A stretch of DNA of 64,000 nucleotides from Sinomicrobium pectinilyticum (GCF_003725735.1 NZ_RJTM01000109.1:32717-96716); one strand, 5' to 3'; numbered from the stretch's first letter, positions 38,385-48,508 are shown. Program-made: numbers and translations. Notes: a model not told the origin generated them from the sequence alone.

Positions 38385-38963
38385 TCAGGATCTGCTGATA
38401 AACGATTTTGTGATATGATTCAGCTTTTCCACTTTCTCTTCAAAGTTCTCCTTTAATGTGCCCCGGTACCGGTTGAGGTTTTCCACCAGTTCGTTTATGT
38501 CATCCGGTATGATCTCTTCAAAAAGCTGCCGGAGCCTTTTGGCCATGGTAGGCGATTTACCATTGGTAGATATGGCTATCTTTACATTACCCTTGGTAAC
38601 TATTCCCCCGAGGTAAAAATCACATAGTTCGGGAGTATCAGCTACGTTTACGAGTATATTCCTGGCACGGGCATCCTCGCATATCTGCCTGTTTACTTCC
38701 GGATCGTTTGTCGCCGCAATTACCATATGTTTTTTGTGCAGTACATTGGTAGAGTACGGCCTGTGCAGCAGGGGTATGTTATGTTTTTCAGCCAGAGCCC
38801 TCACTTCATCGCTAAAATCCGTTGCCACCACAATAACTCTGGCATTCGGACTGGACTTCAGTAAAAAAGACAGTTTCTCGTACCCTACATTGCCTGCCCC
38901 GACAAGCAATACATTGAGTTCGTTAACTTTGAGAAATACCGGGTACAGTTCGTTCTTTTCCAT
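38385..38963 (-). CDS. Precorrin-2 dehydrogenase / siroheme synthase N-terminal type
   Basis: 192 residues; CysG N-terminal/Met8p-like domain. VLLVGAGNVGYEKLSFLLKSSPNARVIVVA is the NAD-binding Rossmann part; ATNDPEVNRQICEDARARNILVNVADTPELCDFYLGGIVTKGNVKIAISTNGKSPTMAKRLR is the family block. It oxidises precorrin-2 to sirohydrochlorin and may insert iron. The methyltransferase half of E. coli CysG is the separate neighbour cobA, 28 bases upstream. Together they make siroheme for the sulfite reductase encoded upstream of them. Confidence 0.92.
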   Translation of the reverse strand: MEKNELYPVFLKVNELNVLLVGAGNVGYEKLSFLLKSSPNARVIVVATDFSDEVRALAEKHNIPLLHRPYSTNVLHKKHMVIAATNDPEVNRQICEDARARNILVNVADTPELCDFYLGGIVTKGNVKIAISTNGKSPTMAKRLRQLFEEIIPDDINELVENLNRYRGTLKENFEEKVEKLNHITKSFISRS

Positions 38964-38991
38964 AATCGTGATCCCTCTTTCGAAAGGTGTA

Positions 38992-39792
38992 TTATCTTTT
39001 AAACAGTTGTGCTTTTTGAAGAGCGCCGTAATTCTCCGGAGCTACCGCATTTACTTCTTCGTACAATCCTTTCAGTTTTACACTTTCCCGTACGACTTCA
39101 CCAACTACAATAATAGCGGGAGAGCCGAGTTTTTTATCGCGTACGACATCTCCTATCGTATTTACCGTCCCGCACCCGAAATGCTCGTTAAGGGTCGTAC
39201 CGTTCTGAATAACCGCTACGGGGACATCACCTTTTCCGGTCTCGCGGAACAATTCCATAATAGCATCGATCCTGCTCATTCCCATCAGGATGACCACAGT
39301 TGCCGATGATTGGGCCGCAAGACGGATATCTTCGGACAATTTACCTGCCGATGTTGTTCCGGTTATTACCCAGAAACTCTCGGCAATATGTCTTTTGGTC
39401 AGGGAAATCCCCTGGTAGGCAGGCACGGCTACTGAGGAGGTAATTCCAGGAACTACCTCGGTTTCCACACCGAAGCTTTCGGCATAATCGATTTCTTCGG
39501 TGCCACGGCCGAAAATAAAAGGATCTCCTCCTTTTAACCGGACTACGGTACCCGAGGCAAAAGCATGCTGTACAATCAGTTTGTTTATTTCATCCTGAGC
39601 ATACACATGGTACCCCTTGCGTTTCCCTACGAAAATTTTCTTCGCATCGGTAGCGTGCTCCAGAATATCCCTGTTGATAAGGGCATCATACAACACCACA
39701 TCTGCCGATTGCAAAGCTTTTATTCCCTTGAGGGTAATGAGATCCGCATCTCCGGGGCCGGCGCCTACTAATATTAACTTCGGTTTCTTCAC
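38992..39792 (-). CDS. cobA: Uroporphyrinogen-III C-methyltransferase
   Basis: 266 residues; SUMT family, makes precorrin-2 from uroporphyrinogen III with two SAM. LILVGAGPGDADLITLKGIKAL is the N-terminal signature; VRLKGGDPFIFGRGTEEIDY and VVPGITSSVAVPAYQGISLTKRHIAESF are diagnostic. Length is normal for a free-standing enzyme. Second gene of the siroheme-sulfite reductase group, 65 bases after the reductase. Confidence 0.94.
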   Translation of the reverse strand: MKKPKLILVGAGPGDADLITLKGIKALQSADVVLYDALINRDILEHATDAKKIFVGKRKGYHVYAQDEINKLIVQHAFASGTVVRLKGGDPFIFGRGTEEIDYAESFGVETEVVPGITSSVAVPAYQGISLTKRHIAESFWVITGTTSAGKLSEDIRLAAQSSATVVILMGMSRIDAIMELFRETGKGDVPVAVIQNGTTLNEHFGCGTVNTIGDVVRDKKLGSPAIIVVGEVVRESVKLKGLYEEVNAVAPENYGALQKAQLFKR

Positions 39793-39857
39793 GTACTAAT
39801 CACAGTTGCGTTCCGGAATGCCTGTCATAGCCATTCCGAAAATTCATTTTTATCCTT

Positions 39858-41975
39858 TTAACTCGCTACCAGTTCCTGGTCCCTGTATATCCTTATCTGT
39901 TTGAGAAAGGTACGGGAATCTTCGAGATATTTCTTAGCAAATTCTTCGGACGGTTCATTTTTGTTGATCTGGTATACCAGGTCGGCAAATGTATTTCCTG
40001 CCGAAGTCTCCACTCTTATCTTTCCTTCATCTACAAATACTTCCTGAAACTGGCTGATAATACCCGCGTGGGTATTGGTCTTTTTGTTCTCGGACAGCAA
40101 CAGGGCTTTTGCCGTATTTATCAGGGCGGCATAGGAATGATAAATCCCGTCTGCCCATCGCTCTGCTTTCAGGGATTCCTGAGCACTGTCTATTTTCTCA
40201 TCACTTTCGAACAATAAAGTAGCCACGAGGTCTATCACCACACCGGCACATTCTCCTACACCTACTTCCTGCTTGTAGGTATCGGTATGTCCCCAGTCCT
40301 TAAAATCGTCTTCCGTAAGGTTATCCGTATCCGAAAGCGGTTTCAGTATGTCGTAAAAATAAGTTTTACCCTGCCTGTCGTAATAATCCAGAAAACTTTC
40401 TCCGGCCGTTGCGTTGGCTTTGTAGTCATCCAGGATAGTCCGGAGGGCCTGAGGGCCACGTTTGCTGGGTATTTTTATCACCTTATCGGAGAATCTTCCG
40501 TTACCGTCACCGAGAACGCCCCCTCCGAGCAATACCTGCAATGCGGGAGCTACCAGTTTTCCGGAACGAATGGACATGCCCTGAAAACCGATATGTGCCA
40601 TCATGTGCTGACCACAGGCATTCATACACCCGCTTATCTTAATGGCAATATCCGTATTGTTCAGGTACTCCGGGTATTCTTCCCGCAGCACGTCTTCCAG
40701 CACTTCCGCTATTCCCGTACTGTTGGCAATACCAAGGTTACAGGTATCCGTACCGGGGCAGGCAGTAATATCTGCCGTGCTGTTATATCCCGCAGCGGTA
40801 AAACCGAGTTTCTTAAGTTCCGTATAAAAGAACGGTAACAGGTCTTCACGGACATGGCGAAGCAGGATATTCTGCCGGAGTGACAAACGCAGTTCGTTCC
40901 CTGCGTAATTCTTTACAAGGTCGGCCAGTTGTCTTGCCTTATCCGTATAAAAGTCTCCCAGGAGTACTTTGATACCTATGGAAACAAAGCCGTCCTGTTT
41001 CTGGGGGATGACATTTGTACTTCTCCATTGCTTATAGGCCTTTTCATCTTCGATTTCCACCCGGGGTACTTCTATGTCTTCCAGGGTCTTCAAAGCGATG
41101 GCATGCGCATCAAACCCTTCGGCATCTATGGGATATGTCTGAAAAGGCAGGGCCTTTTGCTCTTCCTGTACCAGGCGGATGAATTCCTCCACCCCTATAT
41201 CTTTCAGCAGGAACTTCATCCGGGCTTTCATTCTTTTGGCCCTTTCCCCGTAACGGTCAAAAATACGCACCACACCTTCTATAAGCGGTATGATTCGATC
41301 TTCCTCCAAAAATTCATATATAACATCGGCGTGTCTCGGCTGGGAACCAAGTCCGCCCCCGAGAAGCACTTTAAAGCCTCTTTTCCCGTCTTTGATTTTC
41401 GGTATAAAACCGAGATCGTGCATGTAACTCAACGCGGTATCCGCATCGGAGGAGGAAAAAGATATTTTAAACTTACGTCCCATCTCCTGCCCGATAGGGT
41501 TTCTCAACATATATTTAAAAGCCGCATGTGCGTGGGGCGTAACGTCAAAGGGTTCATTCACATCGACCCCGGCGGTTTCGCTTGCGGTAATATTCCGTAC
41601 GGTATTGCCACACGCCTCGCGGATCGTAACATCATCCTTTTCCAGTTGCGCCCACAGCTCGGGCGTTCTTTCCAGGCTTACGTAATGTATCTGGATGTCC
41701 TGCCTGGTGGTAATATGGAGGCGGCCGGTGGAATATTCGTCCGAAACATCGGCTATACGGTGCAACTGTTCGCCGGTTACCTTTCCATAAGGCAACTTTA
41801 TACGTATCATCTGCACTCCCGGCTGCCGCTGACCGTATATTCCACGGGCCAGACGCAGACTCCGGAAACGCTCCTCATCTACTTTGCCGTCATGGAACAA
41901 ACGGATCTTACGTTCCAGTTCAATAATATCTCTCTCTACTATGGGATTCTCTATTTCTGTTCTAAAACTCTGCAT
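39858..41975 (-). CDS. Ferredoxin-type sulfite/nitrite reductase fused to a C-terminal HEPN domain
   Basis: 705 residues. Residues 1-545 are a complete siroheme reductase: two parachute domains and two siroheme domains, STGRLHITTRQDIQIHYV, and the [4Fe-4S]/siroheme ligands Cys406, Cys412, Cys450 and Cys454 (CPGTDTC, then SGCMNACGQH). From about 555 a helical HEPN domain follows (ECAGVVIDLVATLLFESDEK, SLKAERWADGIYHSYAALINTAKALLL). Siroheme and ferredoxin-reductase genes behind it and methionine genes nearby make sulfite the likely substrate, though nitrite is possible. The HEPN part has an unknown role; the RxxxxH nuclease motif is not obvious, so it is probably not an RNase. Confidence 0.9.
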   Translation of the reverse strand: MQSFRTEIENPIVERDIIELERKIRLFHDGKVDEERFRSLRLARGIYGQRQPGVQMIRIKLPYGKVTGEQLHRIADVSDEYSTGRLHITTRQDIQIHYVSLERTPELWAQLEKDDVTIREACGNTVRNITASETAGVDVNEPFDVTPHAHAAFKYMLRNPIGQEMGRKFKISFSSSDADTALSYMHDLGFIPKIKDGKRGFKVLLGGGLGSQPRHADVIYEFLEEDRIIPLIEGVVRIFDRYGERAKRMKARMKFLLKDIGVEEFIRLVQEEQKALPFQTYPIDAEGFDAHAIALKTLEDIEVPRVEIEDEKAYKQWRSTNVIPQKQDGFVSIGIKVLLGDFYTDKARQLADLVKNYAGNELRLSLRQNILLRHVREDLLPFFYTELKKLGFTAAGYNSTADITACPGTDTCNLGIANSTGIAEVLEDVLREEYPEYLNNTDIAIKISGCMNACGQHMMAHIGFQGMSIRSGKLVAPALQVLLGGGVLGDGNGRFSDKVIKIPSKRGPQALRTILDDYKANATAGESFLDYYDRQGKTYFYDILKPLSDTDNLTEDDFKDWGHTDTYKQEVGVGECAGVVIDLVATLLFESDEKIDSAQESLKAERWADGIYHSYAALINTAKALLLSENKKTNTHAGIISQFQEVFVDEGKIRVETSAGNTFADLVYQINKNEPSEEFAKKYLEDSRTFLKQIRIYRDQELVAS

Positions 41976-42278
41976 TGCTATTAGTCTATTTAATCGATAG
42001 ATTTATAGGTTTATAATGCAAATGTAAGAGATAATTCTTTATAAATTATAGAATTACCGGATTTTTTTGTCACGCCCCCTTTTAAAATAGTTAAATGGCA
42101 TGAAAAATACCCTATACCGACACCAGGGCTACCCAGCTCGGATTGACAAGAAGGGACACCATAACATAAACTAATTCAGAGAACTACGTCTGTGAAATCC
42201 CATCAGGAACAGGTAAAAAATGTTAAAATACATTTCTGAAATATCCGGTTATTTGCATATTTTGTTTATTTTTCCCCT
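41976..42278. other. Divergent intergenic region: sulfite reductase / PrsW-like gene
   Basis: 303 bases, AT-rich. It carries the -7 box of the sulfite reductase (42019-42026). No small gene, riboswitch or clear inverted repeat was found. Bases near 42170-42278 must carry the PrsW-gene promoter; a TATTTTGT stretch at about 42258 is a weak candidate. Confidence 0.5.
42019..42026 (-). promoter_or_regulatory. Putative -7 box of the sulfite reductase operon
   Basis: Minus-strand TACATTTG is an exact TAnnTTTG match, 43 bases upstream of the start codon. No TTG at -33. Confidence 0.5.
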
Positions 42279-42956
42279 ATGAATTATCTCATTGTTTCGG
42301 CCCTGGCCCCAATTGTAGCGGTAATCCTTTATATATACCTCAAAGACAGGTATGAAAAAGAGCCTTTGCAGCTATTGTTTTTCAGTTTTGTTTTAGGCGC
42401 AATAGTCAGTGTAATAATAACCATGCTTATCTCAGCAGTATACCAACGGGTTATTCCGCTTCATTACAACAACAATATTTTTCAGGAATTCATAAGGGCC
42501 TTTCTGGTGGTAGGACTTACGGAAGAATTCAGTAAATATGTTATAATACGCTATTTTGCCCAACCGAAAAAAGCCTTTAACGAACCTTTCGACGGCATTG
42601 TGTATGCGGTAATGGTCTCCATGGGCTTTGCCGCAACCGAAAATCTGATGTACGTACTCGGCGGCGGGTATCAGGTAGCCCTGGTCCGGGCTTTTACAGC
42701 TGTTCCGGCCCATGCGACCTTCGGGATACTTATGGGGTATTTTATGGGGAAGGCCAAATTTTCGAGGAACTGGCAAATGCTCAATCTTTGCGGACTGTTC
42801 CTTGCGGTACTTTTTCACGGCGCCTATGATTTTTTCCTGTTCATAAATTTCATTCCCGGAACCTGGGCCGGCGCTTTCCTCTCCCTCGCCATCGGGCTGT
42901 TTTTATCGAGAAAGGTCATAAAAAGACATCAGGATAATTCTCAATTTAAGGTCTAA
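42279..42956 (+). CDS. PrsW-family intramembrane glutamic protease
   Basis: 225 residues, about seven membrane segments. The family motifs are complete: EEFSKY (Glu82-Glu83), FDGIVYAVMVSMGFAATEN (Glu121), PAHATFGILMG (His145) and FHGAYDFFLF. PrsW proteases cleave membrane-bound anti-sigma factors in Bacillus; more widely they belong to the CAAX-protease-like group. No sigma or anti-sigma gene is nearby, so the target is unknown. It is a single-gene unit divergent from the sulfite reductase. Confidence 0.87.
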   Translation: MNYLIVSALAPIVAVILYIYLKDRYEKEPLQLLFFSFVLGAIVSVIITMLISAVYQRVIPLHYNNNIFQEFIRAFLVVGLTEEFSKYVIIRYFAQPKKAFNEPFDGIVYAVMVSMGFAATENLMYVLGGGYQVALVRAFTAVPAHATFGILMGYFMGKAKFSRNWQMLNLCGLFLAVLFHGAYDFFLFINFIPGTWAGAFLSLAIGLFLSRKVIKRHQDNSQFKV

Positions 42957-43092
42957 CACCAAAGAATTCCTATATTTATACCTGTATCTTTTTAAATCTC
43001 TGTGCGGAACGGCCTTAACATGCGATACGTAGTATATCTGAGTCTTGTCTTCCGCCCGTGAACACTAAAATATTCTTAACATCCGGTCATCT

Positions 43093-43578
43093 ATGGACAA
43101 AACATATAATGTAAACGTCAATGACACTTTCGGTTTTACAATCGATGCTTCAGAAGCTGTTTCCCTTGACATGGTAAAAACAGGACAGGATTCTTTCCAT
43201 GTACTGAAAAATAACCGTTCCGGCAAAGTACAGATCGTAGAAGCCGATTTTTTACGGAAAACTTATACTATACAGATAAATGGCAATACACACAGGGTAA
43301 AAATATCCGATGACATTGACCGTCTTATCGAAGATATGGGTTTTACCCGCAGCGAAACCGGCCACATATCGGAAATCAAGGCTCCAATGCCGGGGCTGGT
43401 GCTGGATATTCAGGTGGAGGAAGGTCAGAAAGTCCGGGAAAACGATACGCTTCTCATTCTGGAAGCCATGAAAATGGAAAATGTTATTCTTTCCCCCCGT
43501 GACGGCATTATAAAATCTATCGTGGTCAACAAAGGAAATTCGGTTGACAAGGGAGAGTTGCTGCTGGAATATGAATAG
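43093..43578 (+). CDS. Biotin carboxyl carrier protein of acyl-CoA carboxylase
   Basis: 161 residues. The C-terminal biotinyl domain contains EAMKMENVI with biotin-Lys127; IKAPMPGLVLDIQVEEGQKV is the usual lead-in. The N-terminal 85 residues are a linker-type domain found in propionyl-CoA carboxylase carriers. It opens a tight three-gene cluster with biotin carboxylase and carboxyltransferase. Bacteroidota use such clusters for propionyl-CoA/methylmalonyl-CoA metabolism. Confidence 0.92.
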   Translation: MDKTYNVNVNDTFGFTIDASEAVSLDMVKTGQDSFHVLKNNRSGKVQIVEADFLRKTYTIQINGNTHRVKISDDIDRLIEDMGFTRSETGHISEIKAPMPGLVLDIQVEEGQKVRENDTLLILEAMKMENVILSPRDGIIKSIVVNKGNSVDKGELLLEYE

Positions 43579-43646
43579 TAGTTTTTCCCTTTAATTCACT
43601 TTGGAATATTCTTAAAACATCAATAACACCACCAAAACCTTAGGGA

Positions 43647-45089
43647 GTGAGAAAAATACTGATAGCCAATCGCGGGGAAATTGCCCTGCGTGTCATGCGA
43701 ACCATCAAAAAAATGGGGATATCCACGGTTGCCGTATATTCGGAGGCCGACCGGAACGCCCCGCATGTGAAATATGCTGACGAAGCCGTTTATATAGGTC
43801 AGGCTTCTCCGGAAAAGTCTTATCTCTCGGCAGACAACATTATCAACGCAGCACTGCAAACGGGGGCGGATGCCATACATCCGGGATATGGTTTCCTCAG
43901 TGAGAATGCCGGGTTTGCCGAAAAAGCCGAAGAAAACAATATTATTTTTATAGGTCCGCCATCATCTGCCATACGTACTATGGGAAGCAAGCTGGCAGCC
44001 AAAGAAGCCGTAAGCGCTTACGATATCCCCATGGTGCCCGGAACGGATCATGCCCTGACAAATACCGAAGAAGCGAAACGCATAGCAGATGAGATAGGCT
44101 ACCCGATACTCATTAAAGCTTCTGCCGGCGGCGGCGGAAAGGGAATGCGGGTGGTAAAGACAAAAACTGAACTCGACTCACAAATACAGAGAGCCATCAG
44201 TGAGGCCAGTTCCGCATTCGGGGACGGTTCTGTTTTTATCGAAAAGTACGTCGCTTCTCCAAGGCATATAGAAATACAGGTCATGGCCGACAATCACGGC
44301 AATATTATCCACCTTTTCGAAAGGGAGTGCAGCATACAAAGGAGGCATCAGAAGGTCATAGAAGAGGCCCCTTCGGCTGTCCTGAGCCCGGAGCTCCGTA
44401 AAAACATGGGAGAAGCTGCCGTCAAAGTTGCCAAAGCATGCGGTTACAGGGGTGCCGGAACCGTAGAATTTCTGCTGGATGAAAATCATAACTTTTACTT
44501 TCTGGAAATGAATACCCGCCTGCAGGTGGAGCATCCGGTCACGGAGTGGATTACCGGAACGGATCTCGTGGAACTTCAGATACGGGTAGCCCGGGGAGAA
44601 AAACTTTCGCTGCGGCAGGAAGACCTCACGATCCGCGGCCACGCACTGGAACTCCGGGTATACGCGGAAGATCCCCTGAACGATTTTCTGCCGAGCGTGG
44701 GACACCTGGAACGCTATCAAATCCCTTCCGGGGAAAACATCCGTGTGGATAACGGGTTTGAAACCGGTATGGACGTCCCCATTTTTTACGACCCCATGCT
44801 GGCCAAACTCATAACCTATGGCAAGACCAGGGAAGAAGCCATACAAACCATGATCCTTGCCATTGAAAACTACATTGTGGAAGGTGTGGAAACCACCCTG
44901 CCTTTCGGGAAGTTCGTCTGTACGCACGACGCATTCCGCTCGGGGAATTTTGACACTCATTTCATCCAGAAGCATTACACTCCCGAAACATTGAGATCGG
45001 AACAGGAAGAGGCCGCCAGGATGGCCGCTCTGATCGCCGTAAAACAATATACGGAAGACCTGAAAAAATTACGAATTCCGGGGGTATAA
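43647..45089 (+). CDS. Biotin carboxylase subunit of acyl-CoA carboxylase
   Basis: 480 residues; ATP-grasp biotin carboxylase. MRKILIANRGEIALRVMRTIKKMGI is the standard N-terminus and here begins at a GTG codon (43647), since no ATG is available at that site. ATP loop ASAGGGGKGMRVV, ERDCSIQRRHQK-type FERECSIQRRHQKVIEEAPS and MNTRLQVEHPVTEWITGTDLVE are complete. It follows the carrier gene after 68 bases and precedes the carboxyltransferase by 24 bases. It carries no fused carrier domain. Confidence 0.95.
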   Translation: MRKILIANRGEIALRVMRTIKKMGISTVAVYSEADRNAPHVKYADEAVYIGQASPEKSYLSADNIINAALQTGADAIHPGYGFLSENAGFAEKAEENNIIFIGPPSSAIRTMGSKLAAKEAVSAYDIPMVPGTDHALTNTEEAKRIADEIGYPILIKASAGGGGKGMRVVKTKTELDSQIQRAISEASSAFGDGSVFIEKYVASPRHIEIQVMADNHGNIIHLFERECSIQRRHQKVIEEAPSAVLSPELRKNMGEAAVKVAKACGYRGAGTVEFLLDENHNFYFLEMNTRLQVEHPVTEWITGTDLVELQIRVARGEKLSLRQEDLTIRGHALELRVYAEDPLNDFLPSVGHLERYQIPSGENIRVDNGFETGMDVPIFYDPMLAKLITYGKTREEAIQTMILAIENYIVEGVETTLPFGKFVCTHDAFRSGNFDTHFIQKHYTPETLRSEQEEAARMAALIAVKQYTEDLKKLRIPGV

Positions 45090-45113
45090 CCATTGCAAAA
45101 ACAAAATTACACT

Positions 45114-46655
45114 ATGGATTCCGAAATAAAAGACCTGAACGAGAAACTGGCCAAAGCTTATCTTGGCGGTGGCCGGGAACGGATAGAAAAACAACATCAG
45201 AAAAAGAAACTGACCGCCAGGGAACGGGTTGAATACCTGCTGGACAATGGTTCTTTCGAAGAGATCGGTGCCCTGGTCATACACCGTACCAAAGATTTCG
45301 GGATGGAAAAACAGCAGTATTACGGAGATGGAGTGGTCACCGGTTACGGTACTGTTAACCGGCGTCCCGTATACGTATTTGCACAGGATTTTACCGTATT
45401 CGGGGGTGCCCTTTCCGAGACTCATGCCGAAAAAATATGTAAGGTAATGGACCTGGCCCTGACCTCCGGAATCCCCATCATAGGACTGAATGATTCCGGT
45501 GGGGCACGTATACAGGAAGGTGTCCGTTCCCTGGGAGGGTATGCAGATATCTTTTACCGCAATGTAAAGGCTTCGGGGGTAGTCCCCCAGATTTCCGCTA
45601 TTATGGGGCCATGTGCAGGCGGTGCCGTATACTCCCCTGCCATTACGGACTTCACGATCATGGTACAGGACACCAGTTACATGTTCGTCACCGGGCCCAA
45701 TGTGGTAAAAACGGTGACCAATGAAAATGTCACTTCCGAAGAACTGGGAGGTGCCGGGACCCATGCCTCCAAATCGGGCGTGGCTCATATCACCGCCCCG
45801 AATGATACAGAATGCCTGGAGGACATCAAAAAACTGCTGGGATATCTACCCCAGAACAACAGGGAAAAACCTCTGTCCCTGCCCTTTGAACCGGAAGATG
45901 AAATACGGGAAAGCCTTCTTTCTGTCATTCCCGATCACACCAATAAACCTTATGATATGCATGAAGTGATATCGGGCATTATCGATACCGGTTCTTTTTT
46001 TGAGATACATAAGGATTATGCCGCCAATATTATTACGGGATTTGCCCGGCTGGGAGGGCGCAGTATAGGCATTGTCGCCAACCAGCCTATGGTTTTGGCC
46101 GGGGTACTGGACGTAGACAGTTCCAAAAAAGCTTCGCGTTTTGTGCGTTTCTGCGATAGCTTCAATATTCCTTTACTGGTACTCGTTGATGTGCCCGGCT
46201 TTTTACCGGGGACGGACCAGGAATGGAACGGCATTATATCTAACGGGGCCAAACTACTTTATGCTTTTAGTGAGGCTACCGTACCGAGAATCACGGTCAT
46301 TACCCGGAAAGCATACGGAGGAGCTTATGATGTCATGAATTCCAAACACATAGGAGCGGACTTTAACTTTGCCTGGCCATGTGCGGAGATCGCCGTAATG
46401 GGAGCCAAGGGAGCAGCGGAGATCATTTTTAAAAAGGAGATTTCCGACGCGGAAGACCCGGACACAAAACTTATGGAAAAGGAAGCCGAGTACTCCCGTT
46501 TATTTGCCAATCCGTATATCGCCGCCAACCGTGGGTTTATTGACGAGGTCATACTACCACAGGATACCAGGAGGAAGCTTTTAAAAGCGTTCGCCATGCT
46601 GGAAAACAAACGGGCCGACAATCCGAAGCGGAAACACGGGAACATCCCCTTATAA
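45114..46655 (+). CDS. Acyl-CoA (probably propionyl-CoA) carboxylase beta subunit
   Basis: 513 residues; carboxyltransferase with both halves in one chain (PccB type). The start is the ATG at 45114 ([20 protein letters not shown]); a TTG seven codons upstream is unlikely. [37 protein letters not shown] [27 protein letters not shown] and [17 protein letters not shown], and [11 protein letters not shown] near the C-terminus, are PccB markers. The two-domain, single-polypeptide form argues for propionyl- rather than acetyl-CoA specificity, but this is an inference. Confidence 0.92.
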   Translation: MDSEIKDLNEKLAKAYLGGGRERIEKQHQKKKLTARERVEYLLDNGSFEEIGALVIHRTKDFGMEKQQYYGDGVVTGYGTVNRRPVYVFAQDFTVFGGALSETHAEKICKVMDLALTSGIPIIGLNDSGGARIQEGVRSLGGYADIFYRNVKASGVVPQISAIMGPCAGGAVYSPAITDFTIMVQDTSYMFVTGPNVVKTVTNENVTSEELGGAGTHASKSGVAHITAPNDTECLEDIKKLLGYLPQNNREKPLSLPFEPEDEIRESLLSVIPDHTNKPYDMHEVISGIIDTGSFFEIHKDYAANIITGFARLGGRSIGIVANQPMVLAGVLDVDSSKKASRFVRFCDSFNIPLLVLVDVPGFLPGTDQEWNGIISNGAKLLYAFSEATVPRITVITRKAYGGAYDVMNSKHIGADFNFAWPCAEIAVMGAKGAAEIIFKKEISDAEDPDTKLMEKEAEYSRLFANPYIAANRGFIDEVILPQDTRRKLLKAFAMLENKRADNPKRKHGNIPL

Positions 46656-46713
46656 CCACCGGCACGGGAAAACCTGCGAGGCAGAAGCCAGAGCCATCCA
46701 TTAAACGGACCAG

Positions 46714-48471
46714 TTACCTTACGAGGTTGTTATCCACCAGGCCAATCCCGCCTTCGATGAGGTGGGCTATCCCGGGAAAATCTGTTTTCATCTTGTCCAG
46801 GTAAAGCAATATCTCCCGGGCAAAAGCGTCATCTCCCTGATCCACGGCAAGTTCGTACAATTCTACAGGGAGCAACCAATCCTTGGGGTGATCCGCTTTC
46901 AGGCTTTCGAAAATACCGTGCATGGCAGTGGATATTTCCCTGCCTTCGCGTATATCTCTCACATTCTGGTACAGTGTTTCGAGAGCAGACTGCTCTACGG
47001 ATTTTTTCACCTTAATGGTCTTCTCCGAAGGAACATGGGTAATAAGGTCAAAACTCTTTGTATCTGCCGGCCCCGAAAAAGCGGACACCACTTTTTTGCC
47101 TACGGCCATATCGTATATACCCCACTCCGGTTTAAAGAGTATTTTCTCCCCGTAGGTTACCGTGCAGTTCCTGAAACTGATGAGAATGATTTTTCCCTGA
47201 AGATTTCTCGTTCCGGTAATGATATCTCCGGTAACTTCTATACCGCCTTCAAATTCCAGGGTAACCCTTTCACCTTCATAGATATTGTACGCTTTAAGAT
47301 CCCGGGGGCTCATATCTTCTATGGCAAGGTTAATGCCCTTCAGTTTTCCTACGGGGCTGCCAAAACCTTCAGCATGATATGCCGTACCATGACCTACGAG
47401 CTCTTTTTCCCGGTATGACAGGGCGGTTTTTCCGGTAGTTTGCAGGTAAACCGGCTTACCCTCATATTCTATGGCATCTGTGAATATTCCGGAAATCTGT
47501 AGTCCCGTGCTCAGTTCGGCAGTCCCCAAAGCACCGGATACGATCAGTTTACGCATACCGCTAAGTCCGCCGGTACGCAATGCCATGGTATTGGCAAATT
47601 CCTCCAGTACCAGGCTCAGATGGGCAAAATCCGGAGTCACATACAGCTGTGGTTGTGGCCTGGTAATGTCAAACTCACGGTAAGCTGCTTCGATATTGTA
47701 CGGAAGCTTCTGTACATTGTCTGTCATGCACCAGGCACTTTCCCCTATGGAAGATAGGAGACCGGCCCCGTAAATTTTAGGATTTTCCACCGAGCCTATG
47801 AGCCCGTATTCCACTGTCCACCAGTGCAGGTTCCGGATCAGGGCCATTTCGCTGGGCTCTCCCATATTTTTCTGAAGTTCGTCTACTCTTTTCTCCGCTT
47901 CTTCAATTTCCTCGTCCGGCGTCCCCGGTGCTTCTTTTATAATAGATAAATGGCGGATGGCCTCATACATTTCATAATCCTTTGCACTGGATATTGCCTT
48001 ACAGCCTATTTCCCCGAACCTCCTCAGGTATTCCGCATACTCCGGGTTGGCAATGATCGGTGCATGTCCCGCTCCCTCGTGAATGATATCGGGAGCAGGG
48101 GTATATTCGATATGTTCCAGCTGACGTATGTCGGAGGCAATCACCAGTACATTATAAGCCTGGAACTCCATAAATGCGGCCGGGGGTATAAAACCGTCTA
48201 CCGCAACGGCAGCCCAGCCTATTTCTTCGAGGATACGGTTCATACCGTACATATTAGGTATACTGTCTATGGATATGCCCGTTTGCCGCAACCCGTCCAG
48301 GTACGAGGAATGAGCTACCTTACTCAGGTAGTCGACATTTTTGCGCATTACATAACGCCATACCGCCTGGTTTATGGCAGAGTAATCCTCATAGTTCTGA
48401 GGTTTTACAAACTGTCTCAAATGTGCAGGAAGTTTTTCTAAAACAGGATTACTTTCATATGCGGATGCCAT
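46714..48471 (-). CDS. Aromatic amino acid hydroxylase (phenylalanine 4-monooxygenase family), long form
   Basis: 585 residues. The iron triad is present: His131 and His136 in IIHEGAGHAPII and Glu221 in WWTVEYGLIGS. The biopterin-dependent catalytic core covers about 1-330; there is no N-terminal ACT domain. Between the second His and the Glu the spacing is about 85 residues, near twice that of the Chromobacterium enzyme, because of an inserted helical segment (SSAKDYEMYEAIRHLSIIKEAPGTPDEEIEEAEKRVDEL region). Residues about 330-585 form an extra C-terminal region with no motif that I recognise. Likely converts Phe to Tyr; Trp or other use is possible. Confidence 0.87.
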   Translation of the reverse strand: MASAYESNPVLEKLPAHLRQFVKPQNYEDYSAINQAVWRYVMRKNVDYLSKVAHSSYLDGLRQTGISIDSIPNMYGMNRILEEIGWAAVAVDGFIPPAAFMEFQAYNVLVIASDIRQLEHIEYTPAPDIIHEGAGHAPIIANPEYAEYLRRFGEIGCKAISSAKDYEMYEAIRHLSIIKEAPGTPDEEIEEAEKRVDELQKNMGEPSEMALIRNLHWWTVEYGLIGSVENPKIYGAGLLSSIGESAWCMTDNVQKLPYNIEAAYREFDITRPQPQLYVTPDFAHLSLVLEEFANTMALRTGGLSGMRKLIVSGALGTAELSTGLQISGIFTDAIEYEGKPVYLQTTGKTALSYREKELVGHGTAYHAEGFGSPVGKLKGINLAIEDMSPRDLKAYNIYEGERVTLEFEGGIEVTGDIITGTRNLQGKIILISFRNCTVTYGEKILFKPEWGIYDMAVGKKVVSAFSGPADTKSFDLITHVPSEKTIKVKKSVEQSALETLYQNVRDIREGREISTAMHGIFESLKADHPKDWLLPVELYELAVDQGDDAFAREILLYLDKMKTDFPGIAHLIEGGIGLVDNNLVR

Positions 48472-48500
48472 GATGTGCTGAAATATTTTATGAGTTTAAT

Positions 48501-48508
48501 CAAATTTA
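48501..48508 (-). promoter_or_regulatory. Putative -7 box of the aromatic hydroxylase gene
   Basis: Minus-strand TAAATTTG is an exact consensus match 30 bases before the start. Confidence 0.5.

Noticed and set aside
40929..41984. A 351-codon plus-strand open frame
   Set aside because: Antisense to the sulfite reductase coding region; no recognisable protein features.
44178..45047. A 289-codon minus-strand open frame
   Set aside because: Antisense to biotin carboxylase; composition typical of a shadow frame.
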